A DNA stretch of 64,000 nt from Brevundimonas naejangsanensis (GCF_003627995.1 NZ_CP032707.1:1726501-1790500); one strand, 5' to 3'; positions 35,299-44,388 are shown, counted from the first letter of the stretch. Numbers and translations are program-made. The notes: a model not told the origin generated them from the sequence alone.

Positions 35299-35439
35299 CA
35301 GGGGCGCGCGGGTTGAATCTCGGCCCGCCAGTCTAGGCCGCCGCCGCCGCGTCCCCTAGCGGGCTCGCCTGTGGGGGATTGCGCCCGGGAGCGCGGCGGG
35401 GGCGGTTGTCGAGGGCCGCCGGGGGCCTATGTCGCGCCC

Positions 35440-35892
35440 ATGACCCGCGCGCGTTCCGTTCCGACCCTGACCCTCGACGAGACCCTGGCCGAACTGGTCG
35501 AGGAGTTCGACCTGCTGGGCGACTGGGAAGGACGCATCGAATACGTCATCGACCTGGGCAAGGCCCTGCCGCCCCTGCCCGAGGCGGCGCGCGTGGAGGC
35601 CAACAAGGTGCCGGGCTGCGCCGCTCAGGTCTGGCTGTCGACCGAGGCCGGGGACGGCCGCCTGTTCTTCGACGCGGACTCGGACAGCGCCCTGTCCAAG
35701 GGCAATATCGCCCTGCTGCTCAAGCTCTATTCCGGCCGCGCCCCGACCGAGATCCTGGCCTTCGACGCCAGGGCGGCGCTGGACCGCCTGGGCCTGCCCT
35801 CGGCCCTGACGCGCCAGAGGGCCAACGGCCTCAACAGCATGGTCGGCCGCATCCGCGAGGCGGCCCAGCTCGCGGCGCTGGCGGGGGGCTGA
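35440..35892 (+). CDS. sufE: Cysteine desulfuration protein SufE
   Basis: A 150-residue protein with the SufE active-site segment VEANKVPGCAAQVWL, where C60 takes the persulfide from SufS and hands it on for Fe-S cluster assembly, and a C-terminal helix RANGLNSMVGRIRE that is strongly kept in the family. ATG 35440 gives the normal length; the frame extends 23 codons upstream without support. No other suf genes are near. Single gene, 62 bp before dsdA in the same direction. Confidence 0.93.
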   Translation: MTRARSVPTLTLDETLAELVEEFDLLGDWEGRIEYVIDLGKALPPLPEAARVEANKVPGCAAQVWLSTEAGDGRLFFDADSDSALSKGNIALLLKLYSGRAPTEILAFDARAALDRLGLPSALTRQRANGLNSMVGRIREAAQLAALAGG

Positions 35893-35954
35893 CGCCGGAG
35901 TGAACCGTCGCGGCCGGACCCTGTTTATCCCGCGACGATTCCTGGGAGAGCGTG

Positions 35955-37322
35955 ATGGACAAGACGGTGGTTCTGGGCCGGACGCTGGATGACTGGATTT
36001 CGCGCTATCCCCTGATCCGCGACCTGACGGCGCTGCGCGAGGTCGCCTGGTTCAACCCGGCCGTCGCCCCCGCGTCGGAGGCCCTCGGCGACGTGGGGCT
36101 GATCGCCGCCGACGTGGCCGACGCCAGCGCCCGCCTGACGCGCTTCGCCGCCTACATCCGGCGAGCCTTCCCCGAGACGGAGGGCAGCGGCGGGATCATC
36201 GAGTCCGACATCCAGCCCCTGCCACGGCTGCAGCAGGCGCTGGCCGAGCGTTACGGCCAGGACCTGCCGGGGGCGCTGTGGCTCAAACGGGACAGCCATC
36301 TGCCCATCTCCGGCTCCATCAAGGCGCGCGGCGGCATCTATGAGGTGCTCAAGCACGCCGAGGACCTGGCCCTGGCGGGCGGGCTGCTGACGCTGGACGA
36401 CGACTACGCCCTGTTGGACAGCGACCGGGCGCGGGCCTTCTTCGGCCGCTACAGCATCGCCGTCGGCTCGACCGGCAACCTGGGTCTGTCCATCGGCGTC
36501 ATGGGGGCGGCCCTGGGCTTCCAGGTGACGGTGCACATGTCCGCCGACGCCCGCCAGTGGAAGAAGGACAAGCTGCGTGCGCACGGGGTGACGGTGAAGG
36601 AGTACGCCTCGGATTACAGCGTGGCCGTCGCCGAGGGGCGAAGGCAGGCCGAAGCCGATCCCGCCTGCCATTTCGTCGACGACGAGAACTCGACCAGCCT
36701 GTTCCTTGGCTACGCCGTGGCGGCCGAGCGGCTGCAGAAACAGCTGGCGGCGGCCAGGATCGTCGTCGACGCCGATCATCCGCTGTTCGTCCATCTGCCC
36801 TGCGGCGTCGGCGGGGCGCCGGGTGGTGTGGCCTTCGGGCTGAAGCTGGCCTTCGGCGACGCGGTCCATTGTGTCTTCGCCGAGCCGACCCATTCGCCCT
36901 GCATGCTGCTGGGGGTCTATACGGGCCTGCATGACGCGGTGTCGGTGCAGGACTTCGGCATCGACAATGTGACGGCGGCCGACGGCTTGGCGGTCGGGCG
37001 CCCCTCGGGCTTCGTCGGCAAGGCCATGCAGCGGCTGGTGGACGGCTATTACACTGTCAGCGATGAGGAGCTGTACAGCCTGCTGGCCCTGATGGAGCGC
37101 GTCGAGGGCGTGCGGCTGGAGCCGTCGGCCCTGGCGGGCGTGCCGGGCATCGCCCGGGTCTGCGGCGAGCGGCAGGGCTATCGGACGCGCCTGGGCCTGA
37201 GCGCGGAAGCCATGGCGCGCGCCACCCACCTGGCCTGGGCCACCGGCGGCGGCATGGTCCCGACCGACGAGATGGAGGCCTATCTGGCCAAGGGCCGCAG
37301 CCTGCTGGCGGGAGGGGGCTGA
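35955..37322 (+). CDS. dsdA: D-serine ammonia-lyase
   Basis: A 455-residue PLP enzyme that converts D-serine to pyruvate and ammonia. PLP lysine K123 in [15 protein letters not shown], the phosphate-binding loop [11 protein letters not shown], and [18 protein letters not shown] are the DsdA hallmarks; [14 protein letters not shown] near the end fits. Length is a little above E. coli DsdA. ATG 35955 is preferred over an adjacent GTG because GGGAG lies at better spacing. It detoxifies or uses D-serine in the cytoplasm; no dsdC-like regulator is adjacent. Confidence 0.95.
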   Translation: MDKTVVLGRTLDDWISRYPLIRDLTALREVAWFNPAVAPASEALGDVGLIAADVADASARLTRFAAYIRRAFPETEGSGGIIESDIQPLPRLQQALAERYGQDLPGALWLKRDSHLPISGSIKARGGIYEVLKHAEDLALAGGLLTLDDDYALLDSDRARAFFGRYSIAVGSTGNLGLSIGVMGAALGFQVTVHMSADARQWKKDKLRAHGVTVKEYASDYSVAVAEGRRQAEADPACHFVDDENSTSLFLGYAVAAERLQKQLAAARIVVDADHPLFVHLPCGVGGAPGGVAFGLKLAFGDAVHCVFAEPTHSPCMLLGVYTGLHDAVSVQDFGIDNVTAADGLAVGRPSGFVGKAMQRLVDGYYTVSDEELYSLLALMERVEGVRLEPSALAGVPGIARVCGERQGYRTRLGLSAEAMARATHLAWATGGGMVPTDEMEAYLAKGRSLLAGGG

Positions 37323-37332
37323 CGCCTGCTTT

Positions 37333-37447
37333 CCTCCCCATGGAATGGGGGCGACAAAGGGGTGCAGGGGCGGCTGTGGCGGAACCGAGCGGCCCCTCCG
37401 TCACGGCCGCTGGCGCGTCCGCGCCACCTCCCCATGGAATGGGGAGG
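37333..37447. repeat. Intergenic nested-palindrome element, family D, copy 2
   Basis: Ends CCTCCCCATGGAATGGGG on the left and CCTCCCCATGGAATGGGGAGG on the right; inner GGGGCGGC and GCGGCCCCTCCGTC. Compared with the copy at 14962 the left half is diverged. It lies 10 bp after the dsdA stop. Confidence 0.8.
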
Positions 37448-37528
37448 AGAAGGCGACCCGCGTCCCGACTTCCGTCACGCCCGGATCGGGCGCATGATGC
37501 GGCGGTTCATCCTGTGCGGAGCGGTCCG

Positions 37529-37822
37529 ATGTCGGTCCTGGCCAAGCGTCCTGCGTCCTTCTTCAACCCGGTTCGGGCGGCGGCCTGGGCGGCGGTCGGC
37601 CTGATCCTGCTGACGCCGCTGGTGGCGATGCAGTTCACCTCCGCGGTCGCCTGGGGGGCGGAGGACTTCCTGTTCGCGGGCCTGCTGCTGGTCGGCGCGG
37701 GCCTGCTGCTGGAGCTGATCCTGTGGAAGGTCCGCACGCACCGGACCCGGCTGGTCCTGGCCGGCTTGATCGTCCTGGCGGTGCTGGTGATCTGGGCCGA
37801 CGCGGCGGTCGGGATTTTCTGA
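37529..37822 (+). CDS. Small integral membrane protein
   Basis: A 97-residue protein with three membrane segments (AAAWAAVGLILLTPLVAMQF, FLFAGLLLVGAGLLLELILW, LVLAGLIVLAVLVIWADAAV). No family that I can name; small three-segment proteins of this type are common in alphaproteobacteria. ATG 37529 is the first start after the family D repeat; the longer frame from 37340 crosses the repeat. It converges on the DUF6456 gene with 4 bp between stops. Confidence 0.7.
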   Translation: MSVLAKRPASFFNPVRAAAWAAVGLILLTPLVAMQFTSAVAWGAEDFLFAGLLLVGAGLLLELILWKVRTHRTRLVLAGLIVLAVLVIWADAAVGIF

Positions 37823-37826
37823 CGCC

Positions 37827-38543
37827 TCAGTCGAGCCCGTAGTGCTCGGCCAGGGCCTGGAGGCCCTGTTTCAGCAGGGTCTTGCCCTGGCGACGGCGCA
37901 GGCTCAGCGCCTGTTCCGCCAGTTGCAGCGACGTGCCGTGGATGCACACCTGCTCGACCATGGCGCGCAGGCGCGGGCCGCAGGCGTCCAGCGCCGCCTT
38001 CACCCGGGCCGAGGCCGACAGGGCGCGGTCGGTCGGCTCGATCCGGGTCGCGCCGCCGCCGGAGCCGGCGCGGGGCAGGGCGTCCCAGCGCATGGTCAGC
38101 GACGGGCCCGACAGGGCGATCTCGGCCTCGGTGCGCAGGCGCTCGCCCGCCGCGACCTCCGCCGGGGTCAGCCAGGGGCGGCCTGACTGGTCCTTGCGCC
38201 GTGCCAGCCACAGGATCGGGCTCTCGCCCAGATTGGCGCGGCGGGTCGCCAGGCGGCCGTCGGCCTCCATCACCGGGCGCTCGCCCTCGATGACCCCGGG
38301 CTGGCCGGGCGGCGGCGCGACGGGGGCGTGGTCGTTGGCCGGGCGCGGCAGCCAGCCGCCGCCGGCGCGCACCCTCAGGCCCGGCCGTTCGATCACGGCG
38401 CGGAAGGCGGCCTCGTCCAGGGTCAGCACGACCCGGCTGCGCCGGTCGCCGCCGAGGCGCAAGGGATAGGCGCCGTTCGCCTGGTCCAGCCAGGCGCCGG
38501 GGCGTTTCAGCAGACTGCGCGCGCGCTCCAGTTGACGGCTCAT
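37827..38543 (-). CDS. DUF6456 domain protein
   Basis: A 238-residue cytoplasmic protein. Its C-terminal 140 residues match the DUF6456 pattern as I know it: LWLARRKDQSGRPWLTPAEVAAGERLRTE, LTMRWDALP, RVKAALDACGPRLRAMVEQVCIHGTSLQLAEQA, LLKQGLQALAEHYGLD. The last part looks like a helix-turn-helix. Start ATG overlaps the stop of the upstream gene (ATGA), so the two are translated together. Role unknown, DNA binding is plausible. Confidence 0.82.
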   Translation of the reverse strand: MSRQLERARSLLKRPGAWLDQANGAYPLRLGGDRRSRVVLTLDEAAFRAVIERPGLRVRAGGGWLPRPANDHAPVAPPPGQPGVIEGERPVMEADGRLATRRANLGESPILWLARRKDQSGRPWLTPAEVAAGERLRTEAEIALSGPSLTMRWDALPRAGSGGGATRIEPTDRALSASARVKAALDACGPRLRAMVEQVCIHGTSLQLAEQALSLRRRQGKTLLKQGLQALAEHYGLD

Positions 38544-38911
38544 CGGCGGCTTCCGGTCTCGGGGGCCAGGTCGACCAGGGGCAGCGCCATCACCGCCCGC
38601 AGCGCGCCCTCCAGCCCGTCCATCAGGGCGTCGTAGTCGGGCCGGTCGCGCTCGTCCTCGGCCCAGCGGCAGGCCGCGCCCGCCGTCGCCCGGTTCAGGC
38701 CGAAGGCGTGCCCCACCCGCTCCAGCGGCCAGCCATGGGAGACGTGGGCCAGATACATGGCCGACCAGCGCGCTCGACAGGCCCGGGGCCGCACCCGTTC
38801 GCGCCGGGTCATCTCGGCGATCGGCACGGCGAAGGCCAGGGCCGCCAGCGCCAGGGCTGCGTCCGCCCGGATGCGGTCGCCCTCCGTCACCGGCACGCGA
38901 TAGGGTTCCAT
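38540..38911 (-). CDS. DnaA domain IV-like helix-turn-helix protein
   Basis: A 123-residue protein. Residues 45-90 (RARWSAMYLAHVSHGWPLERVGHAFGLNRATAGAACRWAED) resemble the DNA-binding domain IV of DnaA (where the segment reads like AMYLAR-...-LP-IG-AFG-R-H-TV), with two arginines kept but the usual DHSTV replaced by NRATA. It overlaps the DUF6456 gene by 4 bp. It lies divergent from ctrA with 373 bp between starts. A role as a small regulator is inference. Confidence 0.72.
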   Translation of the reverse strand: MEPYRVPVTEGDRIRADAALALAALAFAVPIAEMTRRERVRPRACRARWSAMYLAHVSHGWPLERVGHAFGLNRATAGAACRWAEDERDRPDYDALMDGLEGALRAVMALPLVDLAPETGSRR

Positions 38912-39114
38912 GATCTGCGCTTCCTCCCGTCATTCCTGTGGATGTCGCCATTATGAGATCGTTCGGCGACCGAGATAGGAATGTTGTCCTATAGGGCGTC
39001 AGAAGCGGACGTTTCGCCAGGCCGGGCACGGGATCGGCGCCGGCGGTTGTGCACGCCCCCTGTGGAAGACGCGGCAAAGGTCAACAGGGGAATGAGGGTG
39101 CGGTCCGAAATAAA

Positions 39115-39217
39115 TTAACGAATCATTGACTCGGGACTCTGGACGCCGATTCGCAAATCACCCTAGGCGTTCCAGATCGGGACCCGTTAACCCTTCTTAA
39201 GGTTTTGGCCCGTTAAC
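39115..39217 (+). promoter_or_regulatory. ctrA promoter region: four TTAA half-sites
   Basis: TTAAC at 39115-39119, TTAACC at 39187, TTAAGG at 39197 and GTTAAC at 39212, all inside the 373-bp gap before ctrA. In Caulobacter CtrA controls its own two promoters (established); these half-sites fit that but are not spaced at the exact N7. The rest of the gap (38912-39110) shows nothing that I can name. Confidence 0.5.
39120..39152. promoter_or_regulatory. Cluster of four GANTC (CcrM) sites before ctrA
   Basis: GAATC 39120, GACTC 39128, GACTC 39135 and GATTC 39148. CcrM methylates GANTC, and GcrA reads methylation state at ctrA in Caulobacter, where I recall one such site at promoter P1. Here there are four within 33 bp, 133 bp or more before the start codon. 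Confidence 0.75.
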
Positions 39218-39284
39218 GTTGGAACAAGGTTACCCGGCCGTCTGGCTCAGCCGGTCATCCCAAGTTTTGCCTGGAGGGGCATGA

Positions 39285-39986
39285 ATGCGCGTCCTGCTGA
39301 TCGAAGACGACCACGCTACGGCCCAAAGCATCGAACTGATGCTGAAGTCGGAAGGGTTCAACGTCTATACCACCGACCTGGGTGAGGAAGGCATCGATCT
39401 GGGCAAGATCTATGACTACGACCTCATTCTGCTTGATCTGAACCTGCCGGACATGAGCGGCCTTGAGGTTCTGCGCCAGCTGCGCAACGGCAAGATCAAT
39501 ACGCCGGTGATGATCCTCTCGGGCAGCCATGAGATCGACACCAAGGTCAAGACCTTCGGCGGCGGCGCCGACGACTACCTGACCAAGCCCTTCCACAAGG
39601 ACGAGCTGATCGCGCGCACCCACGCCGTGGTTCGCCGCTCCAAGGGCCACGCCCAGGCCATCATCCACACCGGCGAGATCGCGGTGAACCTCGACGCCAA
39701 GACGGTCGAGGTGAACAATCATCGCGTGCACCTGACCGGCAAGGAATACCAGATGCTGGAGCTGCTCTCCCTGCGCAAGGGCACGACCCTGACCAAGGAG
39801 ATGTTCCTCAACCACCTGTACGGCGGCATGGACGAGCCGGAGCTGAAGATCATCGACGTCTTCATCTGCAAGCTGCGCAAGAAGCTGGCGACGGCCGCCG
39901 GCGGCAAGCACTACATCGAGACCGTCTGGGGCCGCGGCTATGTCCTGCGCGACCCGGCCGAAGGCGCGGCCACGGTCGCCGCCTGA
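39285..39986 (+). CDS. ctrA: Cell-cycle master response regulator CtrA
   Basis: A 233-residue OmpR-family regulator. Phospho-acceptor D51 is in [13 protein letters not shown]; receiver domain to about residue 120; winged-helix DNA-binding domain with [52 protein letters not shown], which is nearly diagnostic for CtrA. The protein ends in ...VAA; a C-terminal Ala-Ala is the ClpXP degradation signal known in Caulobacter. CtrA activates flagellar and division genes and blocks the origin. GGAGG precedes the ATG. Kinase cckA is 24 kb upstream. Confidence 0.98.
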   Translation: MRVLLIEDDHATAQSIELMLKSEGFNVYTTDLGEEGIDLGKIYDYDLILLDLNLPDMSGLEVLRQLRNGKINTPVMILSGSHEIDTKVKTFGGGADDYLTKPFHKDELIARTHAVVRRSKGHAQAIIHTGEIAVNLDAKTVEVNNHRVHLTGKEYQMLELLSLRKGTTLTKEMFLNHLYGGMDEPELKIIDVFICKLRKKLATAAGGKHYIETVWGRGYVLRDPAEGAATVAA

Positions 39987-40022
39987 AACGATCCGACCTG
40001 AGCCTCCACTCAGGGGATTGGA

Positions 40023-40051
40023 ACGCCCGTCGGGACACCGGCGGGCGTTTT
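40023..40051 (+). terminator. Rho-independent terminator of ctrA
   Basis: Stem ACGCCCGTCGG / CCGGCGGGCGT (one G-T pair) followed by TTT, 37 bp after the ctrA stop. Confidence 0.8.
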
Positions 40052-40059
40052 GCTATTCG

Positions 40060-40210
40060 CCTTCTCCCCTTGTGGGCGAAGGTGGCCGAGCGCAGCGAGG
40101 TCGGATGAGGGGTTTCTGATCCCTGGATAAAAGGCGATCGGATGGTTGCCGTCGTGCGACCCCTCATCCGTCAGGCTTCGTCTGCCACCTTCTCCCACAA
40201 GGGGAGAAGG
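40060..40210. repeat. Intergenic nested-palindrome element, family A, copy 3
   Basis: Full-length copy: left end CCTTCTCCCC/TGTGGGCGAAGG, inner CGGATGAGGGG and CCCCTCATCCG, right end CCTTCTCCCACAAGGGGAG-type. It lies between the ctrA terminator and the stop of the converging xylanase gene. Confidence 0.88.
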
Positions 40211-40213
40211 GCC

Positions 40214-41281
40214 TTACTTCGCGAACGCCTCGGCCAGGACGCCGAACATCGGGTTCGGCCGGCCGGCGTCGTCAAACAGCAGGGGGCTGTCCTGGCCGTC
40301 GTCGTTCTCGGCCCGGCGCAGCCAGGAGTCGCTGTCGCGCACGCCCCAGACGGTGAAGGCGAAGCGCTGGGCGGGGGGCAGGTCCATGAAGGCCTCGGCC
40401 AGTTCGGCCACGCGCGCCGTCTGCTGCGTGCGCTTCTGGGCGCGGAGGCGCAGGTCGGGCAGGCGGCCGCCGCGTTTCAGCGAGGCGTCCAGCTCGGAGA
40501 CATGGATGGGCAGGCCGAACTGCGCCGCCTCGCGCATGAAGGCGCCGATCCGGCCCCTGGGAATCTCGATGTCGAGGTGGGACTGGACGCCGATGCCCTG
40601 GATCGGGGCGCCCGCCTTCAGCAGCCGCTCGACCAGGCGCAGGAAGGCCGCGCCCTTCCTGGGCCTGTTCTCCAGGTCGTAGTCGTTGAGGAACAGGGTC
40701 GCCTCGGGCGCCGCCGCCTGCGCCTGCTCGAAGGCGCGGATGATGTAGGCGTCGATCCCGCCCAGGCCCCTGCTCCAGACGCAGTCGCGATAGCCGCTTC
40801 CGTCGTCCTCGACCGGTTCGTTGACCACGTCCCAGCCGACGATCTGGCCGCGCCAGCGCCCGGCCACGGCGGCGATGTAGCGGTCGTGCTCGGCGGCGAA
40901 GCGCGCCCGGTCGTCGACGAGGGCGGTGAACCACGGATGCTCCTGCGCGTACCAGATCAGGGCGTGGCCGAAGAGGCGGGCGCCGGCGTCGCGGGCGAAA
41001 TCGGCGAGGCGGTCCGGCGCGTCGAAGCGCAGGGCGCCGTCGCGCTGGAGAATGTACTCCATCTTCATCTCCCACTCGGGCGTGAGCTGGGAGAAGTGGG
41101 TGGAGACCAGCCGGCGCCAGGCGGGGTCCGAGAGGTGGCCGGCCATGGCGACGGTCCCGACGGGGAAGGGGGCGACGGATTTCAGCGGCGGGAGCGGTCC
41201 GGCGGGGGCGGGCGGCGCCCCCTGCGCTCCACAGGCGGCCAGGGCGGCGGTCGAGGCCAGCAGTGCGCGGCGGTGGATCAC
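40214..41281 (-). CDS. Exported GH10 endo-beta-1,4-xylanase
   Basis: A 355-residue glycoside hydrolase family 10 enzyme. Acid/base E155 is in GWDVVNEPVED and nucleophile E263 in IHVSELDASL; the early SQLTPEWEMKMEYI and GHALIWYAQEHPWF are GH10 signatures. The N-terminus MIHRRALLASTAALAACGAQ has twin arginines and an AAC lipobox, so it may be a Tat-exported lipoprotein. It cuts xylan chains. GTG 41281 is chosen: GGGAG, supplied by a half repeat, lies 7 bp before it. Lies 49 bp behind fliJ in the same direction. Confidence 0.92.
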   Translation of the reverse strand: MIHRRALLASTAALAACGAQGAPPAPAGPLPPLKSVAPFPVGTVAMAGHLSDPAWRRLVSTHFSQLTPEWEMKMEYILQRDGALRFDAPDRLADFARDAGARLFGHALIWYAQEHPWFTALVDDRARFAAEHDRYIAAVAGRWRGQIVGWDVVNEPVEDDGSGYRDCVWSRGLGGIDAYIIRAFEQAQAAAPEATLFLNDYDLENRPRKGAAFLRLVERLLKAGAPIQGIGVQSHLDIEIPRGRIGAFMREAAQFGLPIHVSELDASLKRGGRLPDLRLRAQKRTQQTARVAELAEAFMDLPPAQRFAFTVWGVRDSDSWLRRAENDDGQDSPLLFDDAGRPNPMFGVLAEAFAK

Positions 41282-41288
41282 CGGATTT

Positions 41289-41316
41289 CTCCCTCCCCAT
41301 GAAGGGGAGGGAGAGG
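41289..41316. repeat. Half copy of family B/D-like repeat
   Basis: A lone hairpin CTCCCTCCCC / GGGGAGGGAG with loop ATGAA, between the stop of fliJ and the start of the xylanase. Its outgoing arm provides the xylanase Shine-Dalgarno sequence. Confidence 0.7.
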
Positions 41317-41330
41317 CGGCGGCGCCTGTT

Positions 41331-41738
41331 TCAGCCACGACGCCTGAGGCCCATTTCGTCATAGGCGGCGGCCTCGCGCTTGGCGGCGGCCATCAGCTTG
41401 TTCAGCCGGGTGGTCTCGGCGACGTGCTCGAACTTCTTCAGTTCCTCGAAGGCGCCGGTCAGGGCGTCGCGGGCGCCCTCTTCCTCGATCGAGACGGCGG
41501 CGACCTCGGCCTCGGCGTCGGCGCGGCGCTGCTTCCAGCCGGTCAGATAGGCCTGCAGCATCATGCCGGCGGACGGGTCGTGACGGGCGTTCTCGCGCTC
41601 GATCTCGGCCTCGGCGTCCAGGACGGCGACGCGCATCTCGGCCTCGGCCTTGCGGGCGCTGATCTCGGCCAGACGCTTCTGCAGCGTCTCGACCTCATAG
41701 TTGGAGATGCGGATCAGGGATTGGGCCCAGGCGGTCAT
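41331..41738 (-). CDS. fliJ: Flagellar protein FliJ
   Basis: A 135-residue protein that is almost one long charged coiled coil (residues 8-75 and 85-125), as FliJ is. Opens MTAWAQSLIRISNYEVETLQKRLAEISARKAEAEMRV. FliJ is the central stalk of the FliI ATPase and escorts export chaperones. Starts 123 bp after fliI in the same unit; the gap holds a half repeat at 41800. The family is weakly conserved in sequence, but place and coiled-coil pattern make the call safe. Confidence 0.9.
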   Translation of the reverse strand: MTAWAQSLIRISNYEVETLQKRLAEISARKAEAEMRVAVLDAEAEIERENARHDPSAGMMLQAYLTGWKQRRADAEAEVAAVSIEEEGARDALTGAFEELKKFEHVAETTRLNKLMAAAKREAAAYDEMGLRRRG

Positions 41739-41799
41739 GCGTTAGCCTCGAGTGGCGAGTGGATAGTGAAGAGCGACGAGTGAGGCTTGGCAAGGGTTT

Positions 41800-41827
41800 C
41801 TCCCTCCCCGGGACGGGGAGGGAGAGG
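41800..41827. repeat. Half copy of family B repeat between fliI and fliJ
   Basis: A single hairpin CTCCCTCCCC-GGGA-CGGGGAGGGAG, the same as the right end of the full family B elements, inserted in the gap of a flagellar operon. Confidence 0.75.
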
Positions 41828-41861
41828 CGCGGCGTCTGCGGCTCTGCTCGGCACTCATCAC

Positions 41862-43205
41862 TCACTGCTCCACCATTCCCTGGTTCAGGATGGTTTCAAG
41901 CCGGTCGAAACTGTCGCCCAGGCGCGTCACGTCGTCCTTGTCCTGGGTCAGGAAGTCTTCGAGAGCCGGGTTCAAGGCGATGGCGCGGTCGACGATAGGG
42001 TCGGCGCCAGTGCGATAGGCGCCGATGCGGATCAGCTCTTCCATGTTGGAATAGGCGCTCAGGCACTGGCGCGCGCGGCGGTTCAGTTCGCGCTCGGGCG
42101 GGGACTGGTTGCCGGGCATGGTGCGGCTGACCGACTTCAGCACGTCGATGGCGGGGAAGCGGCCGCGCTCGGCGATCTTGCGGTCCATGACGATGTGGCC
42201 GTCCAGGATGCCGCGCACGGCGTCGGCGATCGGCTCGTCATGATCGCCGCCGTCGACAAGGACGGTGAACAGGGCGGTGATCGGTCCCGCCTCGGTCCCG
42301 TCGGGGCGGATCGGGCCGGGACCGGCGCGCTCCAGCAGCTTGGGCAGTTCGGTGAAGACAGTGGGGGTGTAGCCCTTGGTGGTCGGCGGCTCGCCTGCGG
42401 CCAGGCCGATCTCGCGCTGGGCCATGGCGAAGCGGGTGACGCTGTCCATCAGGCACAGCACCTCCAGCCCCTGATCGCGGAAGAACTCGGCCACGGCCAT
42501 GGTCATATAGGCCGCCTGGCGCCGCTTCAGCGCCGGTTCGTCCGAGGTGGCGACCACGACGACGGCGCGCTTCAGCCCCTCTTCGCCCAGGGTCTCCTCG
42601 ATGAACTCGCGGACCTCGCGGCCCCGCTCGCCGATCAGGCCGACGACCACGACGTCGCACGTCGCCTGGCGCGCCAGCATGGACAGAAGCACCGACTTGC
42701 CCACGCCCGAACCGGCGAAGATGCCCAGGCGCTGGCCTCGGCTGGTGGTGGTGAAGACGTCCATCGCCCGCACCCCCAGATCCAGCCGCTGGCCCACCCG
42801 GCCGCGCGAATGGGCGGGCGGCGGCGGGGCGCGCAAGGGATAGGGGACGAGGCCCGGCGTCAGCGGCCCCAGCCCGTCGATCGGCTCGCCGAAGGAATCG
42901 ATGACGCGGCCCAGCCACGCCGTCGTCGGGCGCACGCTGGCGGCGGCGTTGATGATCCTGATGTCGGCGCCGGGCGCCACGCCCTCGACCGGGCCAAAGG
43001 GCATCAGCAGGGCCTTGGCCTCGCGGAAACCGACGACCTCGGCCGGCAGCGGCGGCTGGCCGCGCCGCTCGATCTCGGCCCGGGCGCCCACGGCCAGGCG
43101 CGACAGGCCACCACGCGACTCGATCAGCAGGCCGCTGACGCCCGCCACCTTGCCGGTGACGACCAGCGGGTCGATCGCTTCGACGGCGGCGACGAGATTG
43201 CGCAA
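41862..43205 (-). CDS. fliI: Flagellum-specific ATPase FliI
   Basis: A 447-residue ATPase of the F1-beta type. Walker [12 protein letters not shown] at residues 161-171, Walker B around [28 protein letters not shown], and ARSGPGP-like [11 protein letters not shown]. It energises entry of export substrates into the flagellar type III gate. The start is a TTG at 43205 with AGGGG 8 bp upstream; no in-frame ATG exists before the upstream stop that fits. First gene of fliI-fliJ. A CtrA-type box is 57 bp upstream. Confidence 0.97.
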   Translation of the reverse strand: MRNLVAAVEAIDPLVVTGKVAGVSGLLIESRGGLSRLAVGARAEIERRGQPPLPAEVVGFREAKALLMPFGPVEGVAPGADIRIINAAASVRPTTAWLGRVIDSFGEPIDGLGPLTPGLVPYPLRAPPPPAHSRGRVGQRLDLGVRAMDVFTTTSRGQRLGIFAGSGVGKSVLLSMLARQATCDVVVVGLIGERGREVREFIEETLGEEGLKRAVVVVATSDEPALKRRQAAYMTMAVAEFFRDQGLEVLCLMDSVTRFAMAQREIGLAAGEPPTTKGYTPTVFTELPKLLERAGPGPIRPDGTEAGPITALFTVLVDGGDHDEPIADAVRGILDGHIVMDRKIAERGRFPAIDVLKSVSRTMPGNQSPPERELNRRARQCLSAYSNMEELIRIGAYRTGADPIVDRAIALNPALEDFLTQDKDDVTRLGDSFDRLETILNQGMVEQ

Positions 43206-43261
43206 GCGGGACCCCTGGGCCGCAGGACGCGCGGCCGTTCGGTCCAGCCATGTCGCAACAT

Positions 43262-43278
43262 GGTTAACGGCCGGTGAA
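43262..43278 (-). promoter_or_regulatory. CtrA-type box upstream of fliI
   Basis: Read on the minus strand: TTCA, seven bases (CCGGCCG), TTAACC. Same arrangement as the boxes before fliQ and fliO. It overlaps the last codons of the RhtA-like gene upstream, which ends at 43281, so the operon promoter sits against that gene. Confidence 0.65.
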
Positions 43279-43280
43279 GG

Positions 43281-44204
43281 TCACGCCGGGGCGCCGGGCT
43301 CCTGAAGGGGCTGGTCCTCGCCCGGCGGCGAGGTCAGGACGGCGCCGACGGAGGCGGTGATGACGGCCGCGATGGCCAGCCATTGCAGGGTGCTGAGATG
43401 CTCGCCCAGGACCCACAGCCCGGCCAGGGCGCCGACCGCCGGATCGCCGCTGAGCAGGACGCCGAAGGTGCGCTTGGGAATGCCGCGCAGGGCCACCATG
43501 TCCAGGGTGTAGGGCAGGGCGCTGGACACCAGGGCGACGATCAGGCCCAGGCCCAGGATGGACGGCGACAGCAGGCTGAACCCGGCCGTGGCCGCGCCGA
43601 AGGGCACGACCGTCAGGGCCGCCGCCGACATGCCCACGGCCACCGTCGGGCCGCTGGGCAGGTGGCTGACCCGCTTGCCGAAGACGATGTACAGGGCCCA
43701 GCAGAAGGCGGCCATCGCGGCGAAGGCGCAGCCCAGGGGATCCAGCGCCTCCCCCGCTCCGTCCAGCGGCAGCAGCAGGACCAGGCCCAGGACGGCGAAG
43801 CCCACCCAGACGACGTGGATCAGGCGACGCGCGTTGAACAGGGCCACGGCCAGGGGGCCGGTGAACTCGATGGCCAGGGCCACGCCCAGGGGGATGGTGT
43901 TCAGCGACATGTAGAAGCTGAGGTTCATGAAGCCCATGACCACGCCGTAAAGGGCCAGGGCCTTGAGGTCGGACCGCGTGAAGCGCGCCCGCCACGGCCG
44001 CCAGACGGCCAGCAGCATCAGGGCCGACAGCCCCACGCGCAGGGCCGACGTCCCCGCCGGCCCGACCATGGGGTACAGGGACTTGGCGAAGGACGTCCCC
44101 GCCGTCAGGGAGATGATCGCCCCCAGCAGGGCCAGATAGGGCACGGCGGCCGCCAGGCGCGGCGCGCGGGATGAGGGCGTCAGGGAGGACATGGGCAAGG
44201 CCAT
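43281..44204 (-). CDS. EamA-family exporter, RhtA-like
   Basis: A 307-residue inner membrane protein with ten hydrophobic segments arranged as two EamA halves. The segments GTSFAKSLYPMVGPAGTSALRVGLSALMLL, FYMSLNTIPLGVALAIEFTGPLAVAL and ALPYTLDMVALRGIPKRTFGVLLSGDPAVGALAG match the RhtA (threonine/homoserine exporter) group. Substrate is inferred as amino acids. Neither ATG at 44204 nor 44192 has a good ribosome site, so the start is uncertain. It shares direction with fliI but has its own unit. Confidence 0.88.
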   Translation of the reverse strand: MALPMSSLTPSSRAPRLAAAVPYLALLGAIISLTAGTSFAKSLYPMVGPAGTSALRVGLSALMLLAVWRPWRARFTRSDLKALALYGVVMGFMNLSFYMSLNTIPLGVALAIEFTGPLAVALFNARRLIHVVWVGFAVLGLVLLLPLDGAGEALDPLGCAFAAMAAFCWALYIVFGKRVSHLPSGPTVAVGMSAAALTVVPFGAATAGFSLLSPSILGLGLIVALVSSALPYTLDMVALRGIPKRTFGVLLSGDPAVGALAGLWVLGEHLSTLQWLAIAAVITASVGAVLTSPPGEDQPLQEPGAPA

Positions 44205-44388
44205 AGCGAAAATCCGTCCGTGATTCTCGCGATTTTCGCGGCGGAGGCGCCCCCGCGACGCGCCCTCGAGCGTTTCCCCTGGCTGCTGCCAGCGCTGAAG
44301 CTCTCTTGAGAAATCCTGAAGGGCGCCGTTCTTGCCCGACGGGTATAAGCCCTGTCAGTTGAGTCGATCCTGAACCGGAGACCGTCCC

